Assembly (NCBI RefSeq): GCF_007795095.1 | Contig: NZ_CP042218.1 | Coordinates: 1,736,001 to 1,800,000 of the forward strand | Direction: 5' to 3' | Length of the DNA stretch: 64,000 bases | Origin: Luteimonas granuli | GTDB taxonomy: Bacteria > Pseudomonadota > Gammaproteobacteria > Xanthomonadales > Xanthomonadaceae | Part shown: positions 32,011 through 40,328 of the stretch, piece after piece | Position numbering within the stretch: position 1 is the first letter of the stretch | Layout: every line of letters begins with the position of its first letter | Made by a program: the position numbers and the translations under genes | The notes under the pieces: generated by a model | The model's input: only the letters and a program-made list of their open reading frames with translations | Database searches by the model: none | Told to the model about the DNA's origin: nothing

Positions 32011-32940
32011 CTACGCGGTCCGCTCCATGCCTTTGTTAGCCTTCTCGCCATGACGACTGCTTTCCGTCCTAACAAGAATCACTGCTCGCACAGGCGCAGG
32101 CTCTTCTCCCCTACGGGATGTACCGTCCTCGACGCTACGCCCCAGCTCCAGCCCCGTGAGGAGTTCCTGAGGGAGTTGCGACTCACGGTGCTCGCGCCCG
32201 AGCGCGACAAGAGCCCCAGCCAGCCAAGCCCGCAGCTCAGCTGATCTGCTCAAAAGATGTAGAACAGGAGTTCCGACATGCCCCAACTCTAGGGCCTCTC
32301 CAAACTTCCGGATGCAGCATGTTCCCAACACTTCCGTATAGCCAGCGACCTTGCGAAGCTGATGCAGCGGATGTGTCCATTGAAGCGTCCCGGACCGACT
32401 AGGTCCGTTTCTCAACGGATTCAGTCGGTCGGCAACAAAGTATGCGAACTCGAATCCAGCACTAGCCGGATAGAAAACACCGAACGACCCTACTGACGGA
32501 AGAAGCGCGCCCGAGAGAAGGTCTGACGGTGGTTGGAAAGTCTTAGTTGCTGGCCGTACAAGTGGCCGATTAGAGAGAAGATCCCATTGCTCCAAGTTGG
32601 CGCCGAAGCTATATGGCTGGTGTAACGAGGCCAATCCAAGGCATCCAAGCGGTTTCGACGCGGCCTTTGCTTGGTTGAAGGTGAGACGAGCAGCGCTCGG
32701 GTTGCCTGCCGGATAGTGAATAATGAGGACGTCGCATAACTCGCAGCGCGGGGTCGAGCGTCCGGCGCCGCGCGCCTGCTGAAACGTTACTTGGTAACGG
32801 TTGCCGTGATACTCCTTCGCTAACGCCTCAGGCCCAAGCGCATTGAAGGATTTGATAAACGCGCGGAACAGCGCTACTTCACCACGTGCACCGATAGAGT
32901 GGGTGTGAAAGGCGCGCTGAAGTTTCAACCCTGTGGTCAA
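32011..32940 (-). CDS. Cassette gene: unknown protein, possible nuclease-like core
   Basis: 309 residues from TTG 32940 with AAGGAA 6 bases before it. Nothing is firmly recognised. The stretch CELCDVLIIHYP, then about 15 residues, then RLTFNQAKAA has the D...(E/Q)xK spacing of PD-(D/E)XK nucleases, a weak hint only. The C-terminus ANKGMERTA is encoded by a hairpin-forming sequence (GGCATG ... CATGCC) right next to attC e and looks like another attC-derived tail. Its GC content is lower than that of the core genes. Confidence 0.65.
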   Translation of the reverse strand: MTTGLKLQRAFHTHSIGARGEVALFRAFIKSFNALGPEALAKEYHGNRYQVTFQQARGAGRSTPRCELCDVLIIHYPAGNPSAARLTFNQAKAASKPLGCLGLASLHQPYSFGANLEQWDLLSNRPLVRPATKTFQPPSDLLSGALLPSVGSFGVFYPASAGFEFAYFVADRLNPLRNGPSRSGTLQWTHPLHQLRKVAGYTEVLGTCCIRKFGEALELGHVGTPVLHLLSRSAELRAWLAGALVALGREHRESQLPQELLTGLELGRSVEDGTSRRGEEPAPVRAVILVRTESSRHGEKANKGMERTA

Positions 32941-32953
32941 ATCCGTTCCTTTC

Positions 32954-32977
32954 TGGCTAACGCTAATTAGGGCCTAT
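32954..32977 (-). repeat. attC site d, minimal or truncated
   Basis: Only GGCTAACGC and TTAGGGCC remain, 20-24 bp in all, without the central hairpin of the other sites. It sits at the boundary between two cassette genes. It is either a deletion derivative or a remnant, and probably not recombinable. Confidence 0.55.
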
Positions 32978-33303
32978 TGGTGCATGTGGCAGTAGCTGCC
33001 CTGGAGCGCTACCCAGCGGTGTGGATCCACGCCAGAACCGCCCACCACGACATTCCTGCAAGGCTTCCCTGCGCGAGTCCTGCCGACGCAAAGGACTGAG
33101 TAGCCTGATTGATGCCAAGAAAGATACTGCGCCTTTGAGATCCGGTAGTGGGCGGCCAAATAGCCGGCGGGATCTCGAGCATAGAGCAGCAGCTCTTTTG
33201 GAGTTAGCGAGACCGAAGCTTGTCCACCGTAAGTCGGATGTGTGCAGTAAAACCCAACGTCGAGTTGAGCAAGCTCTTCAACGATTCGCGAGATGTCTGC
33301 CAT
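32974..33303 (-). CDS. Cassette gene: small protein with Cys/His cluster
   Basis: 109 residues. The C-terminal half has CVGRTRAGKPCRN and GSYCHMH, a C-x8-C-x(n)-C-x-H pattern that may bind zinc. The N-terminal part (VEELAQLDVGFYCTHPTY) is not recognised. The ATG is 3 bases from attC c, so the gene fills its cassette. The function is unknown. Confidence 0.7.
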   Translation of the reverse strand: MADISRIVEELAQLDVGFYCTHPTYGGQASVSLTPKELLLYARDPAGYLAAHYRISKAQYLSWHQSGYSVLCVGRTRAGKPCRNVVVGGSGVDPHRWVALQGSYCHMHQ

Positions 33304-33305
33304 AG

Positions 33306-33366
33306 GCCCTAACGCCTGAGTTAAGCCGCGCCGCGAAGCGGCGTCGGCTTGAATGAGTTGTTAGGC
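33306..33366 (-). repeat. attC site c
   Basis: 61 bp, plus strand GCCCTAACGCC ... GCCGCGCCGCGAAGCGGC ... GAGTTGTTAGGC. Arms and core are intact. The stop codon of the upstream cassette gene lies inside the site. Confidence 0.88.
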
Positions 33367-33779
33367 GGCACGCGACGCCATGCAACCAGCCATGCCGCGA
33401 CAGGTAGAGGGGCAACCTGCATGACGAGGACCCATAACGTGTACCAAGACAGCGGAATCTGGCCCAGCAAGTGAGCTGCAGGAAGGTATGCCCAGGCCAG
33501 GAACGCAAGCAGGGCAATCAACACATACCAAGCGTAATGCCGGGGCTTGAGCAGGCGAAGCACTAGGACGGCTGGCATGGACAAGAGAACATTCAGCGCG
33601 AGATCGATGGGGAAAAGCATCGCGTTTGAGGCAACAGTACCCATTCCCAGCGAATGAATCCAAGCTGCCACGGAAAAGTGCACGGCCAGGTAGGCGTGCG
33701 CAACCGATAGAAGCATGCCGTGCACAACGCCAATTGCAACCGCGCTGCCAACAGAAACCAGCGCTTTCAATCTTGCCAT
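33321..33779 (-). CDS. Cassette gene: small multi-pass membrane protein
   Basis: 152 residues with four membrane segments (AVAIGVVHGMLLSVAHAYLAV, ALNVLLSMPAVLVLRLL, YVLIALLAFLAWAYL, LWVLVMQVAPLPVAAWLVAW). ATG 33779 follows GGAGGGCGAT. The last 13 residues (NNSFKPTPLRGAA) are read from attC c. No family was recognised. Confidence 0.75.
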   Translation of the reverse strand: MARLKALVSVGSAVAIGVVHGMLLSVAHAYLAVHFSVAAWIHSLGMGTVASNAMLFPIDLALNVLLSMPAVLVLRLLKPRHYAWYVLIALLAFLAWAYLPAAHLLGQIPLSWYTLWVLVMQVAPLPVAAWLVAWRRVPPNNSFKPTPLRGAA

Positions 33780-33793
33780 ATCGCCCTCCTGCC

Positions 33794-33853
33794 GCCTAAC
33801 GCCAGAATTAAGCCGCGCCGCGAAGCGGCGTCGGCTTGAATGACTTGTTAGCG
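33794..33853 (-). repeat. attC site b
   Basis: 60 bp, plus strand GCCTAACGCC ... GCCGCGCCGCGAAGCGGC ... GACTTGTTAGCGC. It has a complete core and contains the end of the lipoprotein gene. Confidence 0.88.
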
Positions 33854-34338
33854 CTCGACCCGGGATCGGCGGGCGCCTGCCTTGAAGAGAACAGCATGCT
33901 GTTACCTGAGACAATATTGCGGATGCCAATGTCATTGAAGTAGCAACTATCAGCGACGCGAATCTGTCGGCCGTTGAGGCTGTAAACAATCTCAACACCC
34001 GGTTGGGCGCGGATCAAGCCATCTTCTTGTCCTGGTATGCACTCAATCGGCCGCGCTGCACGCAAATGGTCGAGCACGGGGCGCATGAAATTGTGGCAAT
34101 TGGCGCCACAGGCGCGATACACGCGGATCGAAGACTTGGCCGCAACCTCATCTGGCGTGTAGCGCCACTCCTCGGTCCGAGAGAGGAAATAGAACTTTAC
34201 GGCACTCACTGAGCGAAGCTGCGATTCAACGGAGTCAGCAACCTGATCGGGAGACGCGGGTGCGGACGAACAGCCAGCGGCCGGAGCCGCGAGGGCTGCA
34301 GACAAGAACAACGTTATGGCTAGTACCCGTTGCGACAT
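33808..34338 (-). CDS. Cassette gene: putative lipoprotein
   Basis: 176 residues. The lipobox is near residue 23 (ALAAPAAGC), so it is probably lipid-anchored in the envelope. The mature part has three or four further cysteines (RACGANCHNF, RPIECIPG, ADSCYF), perhaps disulfide-bonded. The C-terminal NKSFKPTPLRGAA is translated from attC b. The function is unknown. Confidence 0.75.
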   Translation of the reverse strand: MSQRVLAITLFLSAALAAPAAGCSSAPASPDQVADSVESQLRSVSAVKFYFLSRTEEWRYTPDEVAAKSSIRVYRACGANCHNFMRPVLDHLRAARPIECIPGQEDGLIRAQPGVEIVYSLNGRQIRVADSCYFNDIGIRNIVSGNSMLFSSRQAPADPGSSANKSFKPTPLRGAA

Positions 34339-34351
34339 TGTTCTCTTAGAG

Positions 34352-34411
34352 CGCTAACGCTTGAGTTAAGCCGTGCCGCGAAGCGGCATCGGCTTGAACG
34401 AATTGTTAGAT
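34352..34411 (-). repeat. attC site a
   Basis: 60 bp, plus strand GCTAACGCTTGAG ... GCCGTGCCGCGAAGCGGC ... GAATTGTTAGAT. It is the first attC from the attI side and closes the cassette carrying the HEPN-like gene. Confidence 0.88.
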
Positions 34412-34414
34412 TTG

Positions 34415-35692
34415 CTACTCCACATCCTCTGCGTAGTCCTCCAGGCCATGATTAGTGAGCAACGTTTCGAACTCATGGGTTGAGAGGATCTTTCGCTTTC
34501 TGAGTGCGGAGATAAGTGGGCCAAGCTCAAAGCTTCCGAGCACCTCGCCGTTGGCGGACGCATCCTGCAGGATCCTCCTCACATGATCTGCAGAAAAATC
34601 GCCAGAGTGAGTGATCATATGCTTTGCCCAGCTATTAGCTTGGTCGAAGGACTGTGAGTCTAGATATATATCCACGAACCGGTCGCCCACTTCGGACGGG
34701 AGATCAAAGAAGATGATCTCTGCAAGTTCCTTTCGAGTTGCCCTCTTGATTCTCCTCTGTGCCGCTTCTCTGAGCGGCGCGAAGCTAAGTGCCGCGTCGA
34801 CGTAGTCGAAGTGGCTAGAGGGCATGTCCAGCACGTAGTTGCTGAGTTTCTGCCGAACGTCTACCGCCAAGAACTGCCATACGTCGGGAACTTGTTGGAA
34901 GAACGAGAATGTTGAGTAGAGCTCTGAATCGGCCACCTGTCTGACAAGCGGGGATAGCTTCTCCTCCAATGTGGCGTTGAAGAGAGATGGGTGCAGGTGA
35001 GCAGTTGCTTTCAGGGCCGCGGAGATGCGTCTCTTGTACTTGAAGTCTTTCGTGACAAGCAGAAATGTTTTTGCTAGCACGACAACAAGGTTTCGAACTA
35101 AAGACTCTCTCGGCCGCCTCAGTGGCCCTGTCGAGAGGAAATCTAGCGCATCCTGGAACTTGGTAGGGAAGTAGTCTGACTCCACTTCTTTGAGAAGGCG
35201 GTCAAGGGCGTATTTACCTTGTGCTGGAGCGTGCTGAAGCACGCTAACGACGGCCGATCTGATATGAAGTCGTGCGAGCTCTGCAGATGGGTTATATGCC
35301 TCGCCCTCAGCTACGAGCGAGGGGTGCGCGCATCTGTTCCTGTCCTCTTGGAGTCGGGAGAGGTCAAGATATTCTAGCGGTGATATCAGCTCAAACTTAT
35401 CTCGGGCGGACACCAAGAGATCTCTCTCAAACCTCAGGGCGCGCGCCACATCTCCGCTGGAACGAATTTTCTCTAGCTCACTAACCTGGCCCTCCGCCTC
35501 CTTGTCACCAGCTAGCGCGAGCTCTTGTAGCTTTTCAATGAAGTCAAAACATACGGCGATCCATGTGGCCACGATCGCCGAGCGGAATGCTCCTGCGCGG
35601 TAGCTGGCCACTGCCTCTCGCAAGTATGCTTTGGCCCTATCGTCTCGACAGCGAAGGATTAGTTCATCGAGATCTGTCAGTGGGGTACTCAA
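34415..35692 (-). CDS. First cassette gene: HEPN-like protein, possible defence RNase
   Basis: 425 residues from TTG 35692, chosen because GGAGG lies 4 bases upstream and the start falls just inside the cassette boundary. The helical N-terminal part (YRAGAFRSAIVATWIAV, CFDFIEKLQELA) followed by EDRNRCAHPSL gives an R-x4-H motif, the signature of HEPN RNases found in toxin-antitoxin and abortive-infection systems. The remaining 250 residues are helical and unrecognised. A defence role is inference. GC content is far below that of the core genes, a sign of transfer. Confidence 0.7.
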   Translation of the reverse strand: MSTPLTDLDELILRCRDDRAKAYLREAVASYRAGAFRSAIVATWIAVCFDFIEKLQELALAGDKEAEGQVSELEKIRSSGDVARALRFERDLLVSARDKFELISPLEYLDLSRLQEDRNRCAHPSLVAEGEAYNPSAELARLHIRSAVVSVLQHAPAQGKYALDRLLKEVESDYFPTKFQDALDFLSTGPLRRPRESLVRNLVVVLAKTFLLVTKDFKYKRRISAALKATAHLHPSLFNATLEEKLSPLVRQVADSELYSTFSFFQQVPDVWQFLAVDVRQKLSNYVLDMPSSHFDYVDAALSFAPLREAAQRRIKRATRKELAEIIFFDLPSEVGDRFVDIYLDSQSFDQANSWAKHMITHSGDFSADHVRRILQDASANGEVLGSFELGPLISALRKRKILSTHEFETLLTNHGLEDYAEDVE

Positions 35693-35705
35693 GGAGCCTC
35701 CAAGA

Positions 35706-35795
35706 AAATCTAACGCTAAGTAGACCCCGAATGCGGGGCGGTAATGATGTTCCGACGGATTAGACCCCAAGAATGAAGCGGTAAGTCATACCGCC
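35706..35795 (-). other. Possible attI-like junction at the head of the cassette array
   Basis: ATCTAAC (35708-35714), the GTTAGAT box on the minus strand, marks the outer end of the first cassette. Upstream of it are two related segments containing GGGGTCTA, which could be integrase-binding repeats. It does not fold like an attC. Without an adjacent intI gene the attI call is tentative. Confidence 0.4.
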
Positions 35796-35861
35796 CCGAA
35801 CCTGCCGGTATGCGCCGCGCCGCCCCCTCAGGCACCCCACGCATCCCCGTCCTCAACCCCC

Positions 35862-35978
35862 TCACCGCCGAATATCCAGCAACTCCACCTCGAACACCAG
35901 CCAGGCCCCCGGCGGGATCACCCCACTCGCACCGTTCGCTCCTTGTCCCGGGTCCGCCGGAATCAACGTCCGCCGCGC
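35862..35978 (-). pseudogene. FKBP-type peptidyl-prolyl isomerase, C-terminal fragment
   Basis: The minus strand encodes RRTLIPADPGQGANGASG, then VIPPGAWLVFEVELLDIRR-stop, the last 39 residues of an FKBP domain. Upstream of it the frame no longer matches and there is no N-terminal part, so the gene is truncated. It lies next to the outer edge of the cassette array. The rest of the 311-bp gap to the lipoprotein gene shows nothing else. Confidence 0.75.
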
Positions 35979-36081
35979 ACGGGAGCGCGCGGCCGGCGTC
36001 CCGGCGGCGTCCGCCACACCGCTGACGCCGGATTCATGGCCATGGGAGGATCATCCCGACCGTCCGCCCCGGAAAGCCGCC

Positions 36082-36555
36082 ATGCGCATCGCCCGTACGC
36101 TCCGCATCGTCGCCGCCAGCGCGTTCCTGCTGCTGGCCGCTTGCACCACCTCGCACATCCTCACCGGCACGCCGCGGCCGCCGATCGACCCGTCCCAGGT
36201 CCGCGTCTACTACGGCTCGCCCGGTGTGCCGTTCGAGGAAGTCGCGCTGCTCGAGACCTCCAGCGGCGCCTTCACCTACGGCGAGCAGAACAAGACCGAC
36301 TCGGTGATGCGCAAGCTGCGCGAGGAGGCGGCATCGCTGGGCGCCAACGGCATCCTGTTCCAGGGCACGGCCGACAGCTACGGGGGCGGCGGGGTCAGCG
36401 TGGGCGCCGGCACCGGGCGCTTCGGCGGCCGCAGCTACACCAGCGGGGGCGTGGGCGTGAACATCAGTCCGCGGCAGAAGCACGGCCGGGGCGTGGCGAT
36501 CTACATGGCGAATCCGCCGCCGGAGCATCGGGCGCCGCCGCCGCCGGTCGAATGA
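36082..36555 (+). CDS. Putative lipoprotein
   Basis: 157 residues. Signal peptide and lipobox FLLLAAC place Cys near residue 21, so it is an envelope lipoprotein. The conserved-looking part is VRVYYGSPGVPFEEVALLET, then MRKLREEAASLGANGILFQG, followed by a glycine-rich and proline-rich tail. Proteins of this form are common in xanthomonads, with no assigned function. Confidence 0.8.
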   Translation: MRIARTLRIVAASAFLLLAACTTSHILTGTPRPPIDPSQVRVYYGSPGVPFEEVALLETSSGAFTYGEQNKTDSVMRKLREEAASLGANGILFQGTADSYGGGGVSVGAGTGRFGGRSYTSGGVGVNISPRQKHGRGVAIYMANPPPEHRAPPPPVE

Positions 36556-36603
36556 TCAGCGAAGGCCACGGGCCTGCCCTGCGACCAGCCATCCCCCGCA
36601 AAC

Positions 36604-37857
36604 CTATCCGCTGGAAACCGCGCCGTCGCCGGAAGGAGCCGTGCGCCGCCTCCCCAGTGACAGCGACAGCAGCGGCCCGGTCATCACCGTGGTCAGGATC
36701 GCCATCACCAGCAGCATGGTGAACAGGTCCGGCCCGATGATCCCCGCGTCCAGGCCGACCTTCATCACGATCAGCTCCATCAGCGCCCGCGCGTTCATCA
36801 GCGAACCCACGGCGAAGCTTTCCCGCCAGCCCTGGCCCGACAGGCGCGCGCCGATGGCACCGCCCACGACCTTGCCCACGACGGCCACCACCAGGATCAG
36901 CAGCATCGCGCCGAAGGCCGCGCCGGCGAAGGCGTCGCGCGTGGTGCTCAGGCCCGCCAGCGCGAAGAAGATCGGCATCAGCACCACGATCGCCAGGTAC
37001 TCCACGCGTTCGATCAGCGACTTCAGCAGCCGGTCGTCGCGCGGCAGGCAGGCCCCGAAGAGGAAGGCGCCGAACACGGCGTGCACGCCCAGCCACTCGG
37101 TCGCCGCCGCACAGGGCGAAGGCACCGATCAGCAGCGCCGCCAGCACCATCAGCGAGGGCGCGCCGTCGGGCGCATGGAGGCCCAGCAGCCGGGCATAGA
37201 GCGGACGCACTGCGAGGAAGACGATCGCCGCCAGGATCGCCAGCCCCCGGTCGCGCGCAGGAAGCCGCCGTAGCCGTCGCCGGCTCCGACCAGGGCCACC
37301 ACCAGCGCCAGCATCACCCACGCCAGCACGTCGGCGATCGCGGCACCGCTGAGCGCGAGCCGGCCCAGCGGGGTGTGGGTCATGTTCCGTTCCTTGAGGA
37401 TGCGCGCCAGGATCGGAAAGGCGGTGATCGACATGGCCGCGGCCATGAACAGCGCAAACGGGAACAGGGCCACGCCGTCGGGTGCGTAGGGATGCAGCCA
37501 GGGCGCCACCGCGAAGCCCAGCCCCATCGGCACCAGCACGCTGGCCACGCCGACGAGGCCGGCGGAGCGCAGCTGAGCGCGCACCCCGTCGGGCGCGCGC
37601 AGTTCGACGCCGACGATGAACATGAACAGCACCAGGCCCAGCTGTGCCAGCGAGGCCAGGCCGGGAAGCGAGTCCGGTGCGAACACCGTGGCGTGGAACT
37701 CCGGGAACCATGCACCGAACACGATCGGTCCGAGCACCAGGCCCGCGGCCATCTCGCCGATGACCGGCGGCTGGCCGACATGGCGCAGCAGCAGGCCGCA
37801 GGCGCGCGCCGTGCCCAGGATGATGACGAGCTGCAGCAGCAGGGGACTGTGGTGCAC
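36604..37857 (-). CDS. Cation:proton antiporter, CPA2 (Kef-type), two frameshifts
   Basis: If corrected, 417 residues from GTG 37857, with about 12 membrane helices: GQPPVIGEMAAGLVLGP, AAMSITAFPILARIL, HAVFGAFLFGACLPRD, FFALAGLSTTRDAF, MNARALMELIVMKVGLD. The frame is lost at the GGGGG run near 37246-37250 (one G missing) and regained near 37110 (one base extra). About 145 bp between them are therefore out of frame. As printed, the first frame stops at 37150. It is either a recent pseudogene or the product of consensus errors. It lies 20 bp behind the halogenase on the same strand. Confidence 0.75.
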
Positions 37858-37877
37858 GGGCGGATCCCCCGGGGTGG

Positions 37878-39501
37878 TCAGGCGGCGGCGTACCAGGCGG
37901 CGTCGAGCGAGCGCGGCGGGTCGGGCAGGCCGGCGAGCAGGGCGTCGAGCCCGTGGCCGTCGAGGCCCGCGTGCACGGCGCGCGCCCGGGCGAGGATCTC
38001 GGCGGCCAGCGCCTCCATGCGCGCGATGTTGCCGGCGATGCGCGCGTCGAAGGCGTCGTCGTCGAGCGCGTCGGCCAGCGCGCGGTTGAGCTCGTGGAAC
38101 CAGTCGATTCCGTGCTGGTCGAGCTGGCGGCCCTGGGCGGGCGCCTCCGCGTCGCCCGCGGCGTTGCGCTCGCCCCACTCGCGCAGCAGCGGCTGCATCG
38201 CCGCGTTCAGCGCGCGTCCGCGCTCGAACAGCGGCCGCAGGCGGCCGTACATCGCGATGTCGGTGATGCGTCCGGCGGCGAACACCGGTGCCAGCAGCGC
38301 CCAGTAGAAGGTGTAGTCCCAGATCACCTTGACCGGCAGCACCTGCTCGTCCCCGAACAGCGCGTACTGGCCCTCGTAGAGGGTCATGGTGCTGTCGTAG
38401 AACGATTGATACAGCTGCCCGTACAGCGCCGCGTGCGCCGCGAAGGGCGTCCCCGCCCGGTCGCGCGCCACCAGGTCGGCGATGAAGGTGTTGGCGATGC
38501 CGATGAAGTCGCTGCCCGGCGAATAGAACGGATCGAGGAACAGTCCGGCCTCGCCGGTCAGCGCCCAGCGCTCGCCGAACACGCGACGGCAGCCGTACGA
38601 GAAGTGGCGCAGGTAGCGGAAGTCCTTGACGGCATGCCCCTCGAGCGCCGCCGCCACCCGCGGCTGGCGGGATCGCAGCCACTCCATCGCCTTGTCGTGG
38701 CTGTCCATCCCGTCGAGCGGGTGCAGCTTCGCGTCGCAGACGATGCCCAGCGAATGCGCGCCCGAGGCCAGCGGGATGAGCCAGAACCAGTAGCCGGTTC
38801 CGCACATGTGATTGGTCGAGCGCCAGCGGTCGGGCGGGGTGCAGCGGGCGCGCCAACCGTCGTCGTCGGACCAGTCGTTGGGGTCGATCAGGCCTTCCAC
38901 CCGCCACCAGACCGCGTTGGCGTCGTGGTCGTTGGCTTCGGCCAGGCCGAGCTGGCGCTTGAGCATGCCGGCGCGACCGCTGGCATCCACCACCCAGCGG
39001 GCATGGACGGGAGGCTGTGGGGCGCCGTCGCGGCCCAGGTCCACGCAGTGGTCGTCGTCCCCCTTCGGCCAGCGCGACGTGGCGCACCACGGTGCCTGCC
39101 CGGACGTCGATGCCCATCGCGCGTGCGCGCTCGACGAGCATGTTCTCGAAGCGGCCGCGGTCGATCTGCCACGACGGCGTGGGCAGCAGGCGGCTGACCC
39201 CGATCTCGGTGCAGCGATCGATGTCGGCGCGACCGTCGGAAAAGAAGAAGCGGAAACCGAACTTGCGGATCTGCTCCTGCTCCAGGTGCTCGCGCAGTCC
39301 GAGCATGTCGGCGAAGTAGTGCGCACCGATCTCGACCGTGGACTCGCCGACCTTGAACGCCGCCTCGGGCGCCGGCTGCGCGCGGCGTTCGAACACCGTG
39401 ATCGACATCCCGGGGTCGGCCTGGCGCAGCTGCAGCGCGAGGGTGAGTCCGGCCAGTCCTCCCCCGAGGATGGCGACGTCCACGCGCTGCGGGCTGTCCA
39501 T
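37878..39501 (-). CDS. FAD-dependent halogenase of the aryl polyene locus (one frameshift)
   Basis: If corrected, about 540 residues. It has the FAD fold GGGLAGLTLALQL, the lysine motif FKVGEST, and YWFWLIP, which fits the WxWxIP signature of tryptophan-type halogenases. DASGRAGMLKRQ and GEAGLFLDPFYSPGSDFI complete the flavoprotein pattern. Xanthomonadins are brominated, so this is the likely halogenating enzyme. The frame shifts once at CCCCC 39059-39063: removing one base joins ALAEG to DDDHCVDLGRDG. The start overlaps the glycosyltransferase stop (TGATG). Confidence 0.82.
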
Positions 39502-40328
39502 CAGTGTCTAGCCTCCCCTCCGGTGGTTTCGAAGCCCACGGCAACCGGTGGACCGTCATCGTCGTCGATCACCGGAGGGCGTCGCCGCGCGCGGCCGTAC
39601 TCGGCCAGGACATCGCCGTGGCGCCACACCTGGGCGACGACGTGCGAAGTGATCGCCCACAGGTCGCGCACCAGCCGGAAGTGGCTCTTGCGGAATTCGA
39701 GCGGCTCCCCGGCGCCTGCGTAGCGGGTCTCGATCGGCACCGCGACCACGCCGGCTCCGGCGCTGCGCGCGGCCGAGATCAGCATCTGCGCTTCGAACAC
39801 GAAGCCCTCGCCCGGCACGTCCGCCAGGGTGAACACGCGGCGCGGATACAGGCGCTGCCCGCTCTGGCTGTCGACCACGCGGAAGCCGCAGGCCCAGCCG
39901 ATGCCCCAGTCGCCGAAATCGTTGCCGAGCCGGCGGTACCCGGGCTGCGACGCGCGCTTGCGCAGCCGCGCGCCCACGATCACGCAGCCGGGATGGCGGT
40001 TGGCGGCGGCGACCAGGCGCGGGATGTCGGCGGCGTCGTGCTGGCCGTCGCCGTCCATCGTCACCACGGCGCGCGCGCCCAGGCGCGCGGCCTCGGCGAA
40101 GCCGTCGCGCAGCGCCGCGCCCTTGCCCATGCGGCGCGGGTGACTGACCAGATGCACCGGCAGGTCGGCGATGCGCTCGGCGGTGCCGTCGTCGGAGCCG
40201 TCGTCGACCACGATCACCGTCGGCGCCCGGGCCAGCGCGCCTTCCACCACCCCGCGGATGCGCAGCGACTCGTTCAGCGCCGGGATCACCACGGCGATGT
40301 CCTCGCGGCGCAGCGGCGGCTCAGTCAT
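39501..40328 (-). CDS. Family 2 glycosyltransferase
   Basis: 275 residues. GT-A fold motifs: VVIPALNESLRIRGVVEG, IVVDDGSDDGTAERI, VVTMDGDGQHDA (metal-binding DxD-like) and VFEAQMLISAARSAGAGV. It resembles dolichol-phosphate-mannose synthase-like enzymes. Glycosyltransferases recur in aryl polyene and xanthomonadin clusters and may act on the lipid head group. It overlaps the CLF-like gene by 8 bp. Confidence 0.88.
   Translation of the reverse strand: MTEPPLRREDIAVVIPALNESLRIRGVVEGALARAPTVIVVDDGSDDGTAERIADLPVHLVSHPRRMGKGAALRDGFAEAARLGARAVVTMDGDGQHDAADIPRLVAAANRHPGCVIVGARLRKRASQPGYRRLGNDFGDWGIGWACGFRVVDSQSGQRLYPRRVFTLADVPGEGFVFEAQMLISAARSAGAGVVAVPIETRYAGAGEPLEFRKSHFRLVRDLWAITSHVVAQVWRHGDVLAEYGRARRRPPVIDDDDGPPVAVGFETTGGEARH

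Larger units (their letters stand above)
30715..35714 (-). mobile_element. Integron cassette array without integrase (CALIN)
   Basis: Seven small genes, nearly all on the minus strand and separated by attC-type sites, with base composition lower in GC than the flanks. The attC sites read on the minus strand as GCCTAAC...GCGTTAGGC with a hairpin around GCCGCTTCGCGGC. The attI side should therefore be at about 35.7 kb, and cassettes are added there. No tyrosine-recombinase (IntI) gene is found anywhere in the window, so this is a cluster of attC sites lacking an integron-integrase, unless intI lies elsewhere. Confidence 0.85.

Noticed and set aside
35693..35770. Extended 451-codon reading of the first cassette gene from TTG 35770
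   Set aside because: It would start outside the cassette and read across the recombination box; the TTG at 35692 has a proper GGAGG site.
30715..36081. Integron integrase gene
   Set aside because: No open frame in or beside the array has tyrosine-recombinase motifs on either strand.
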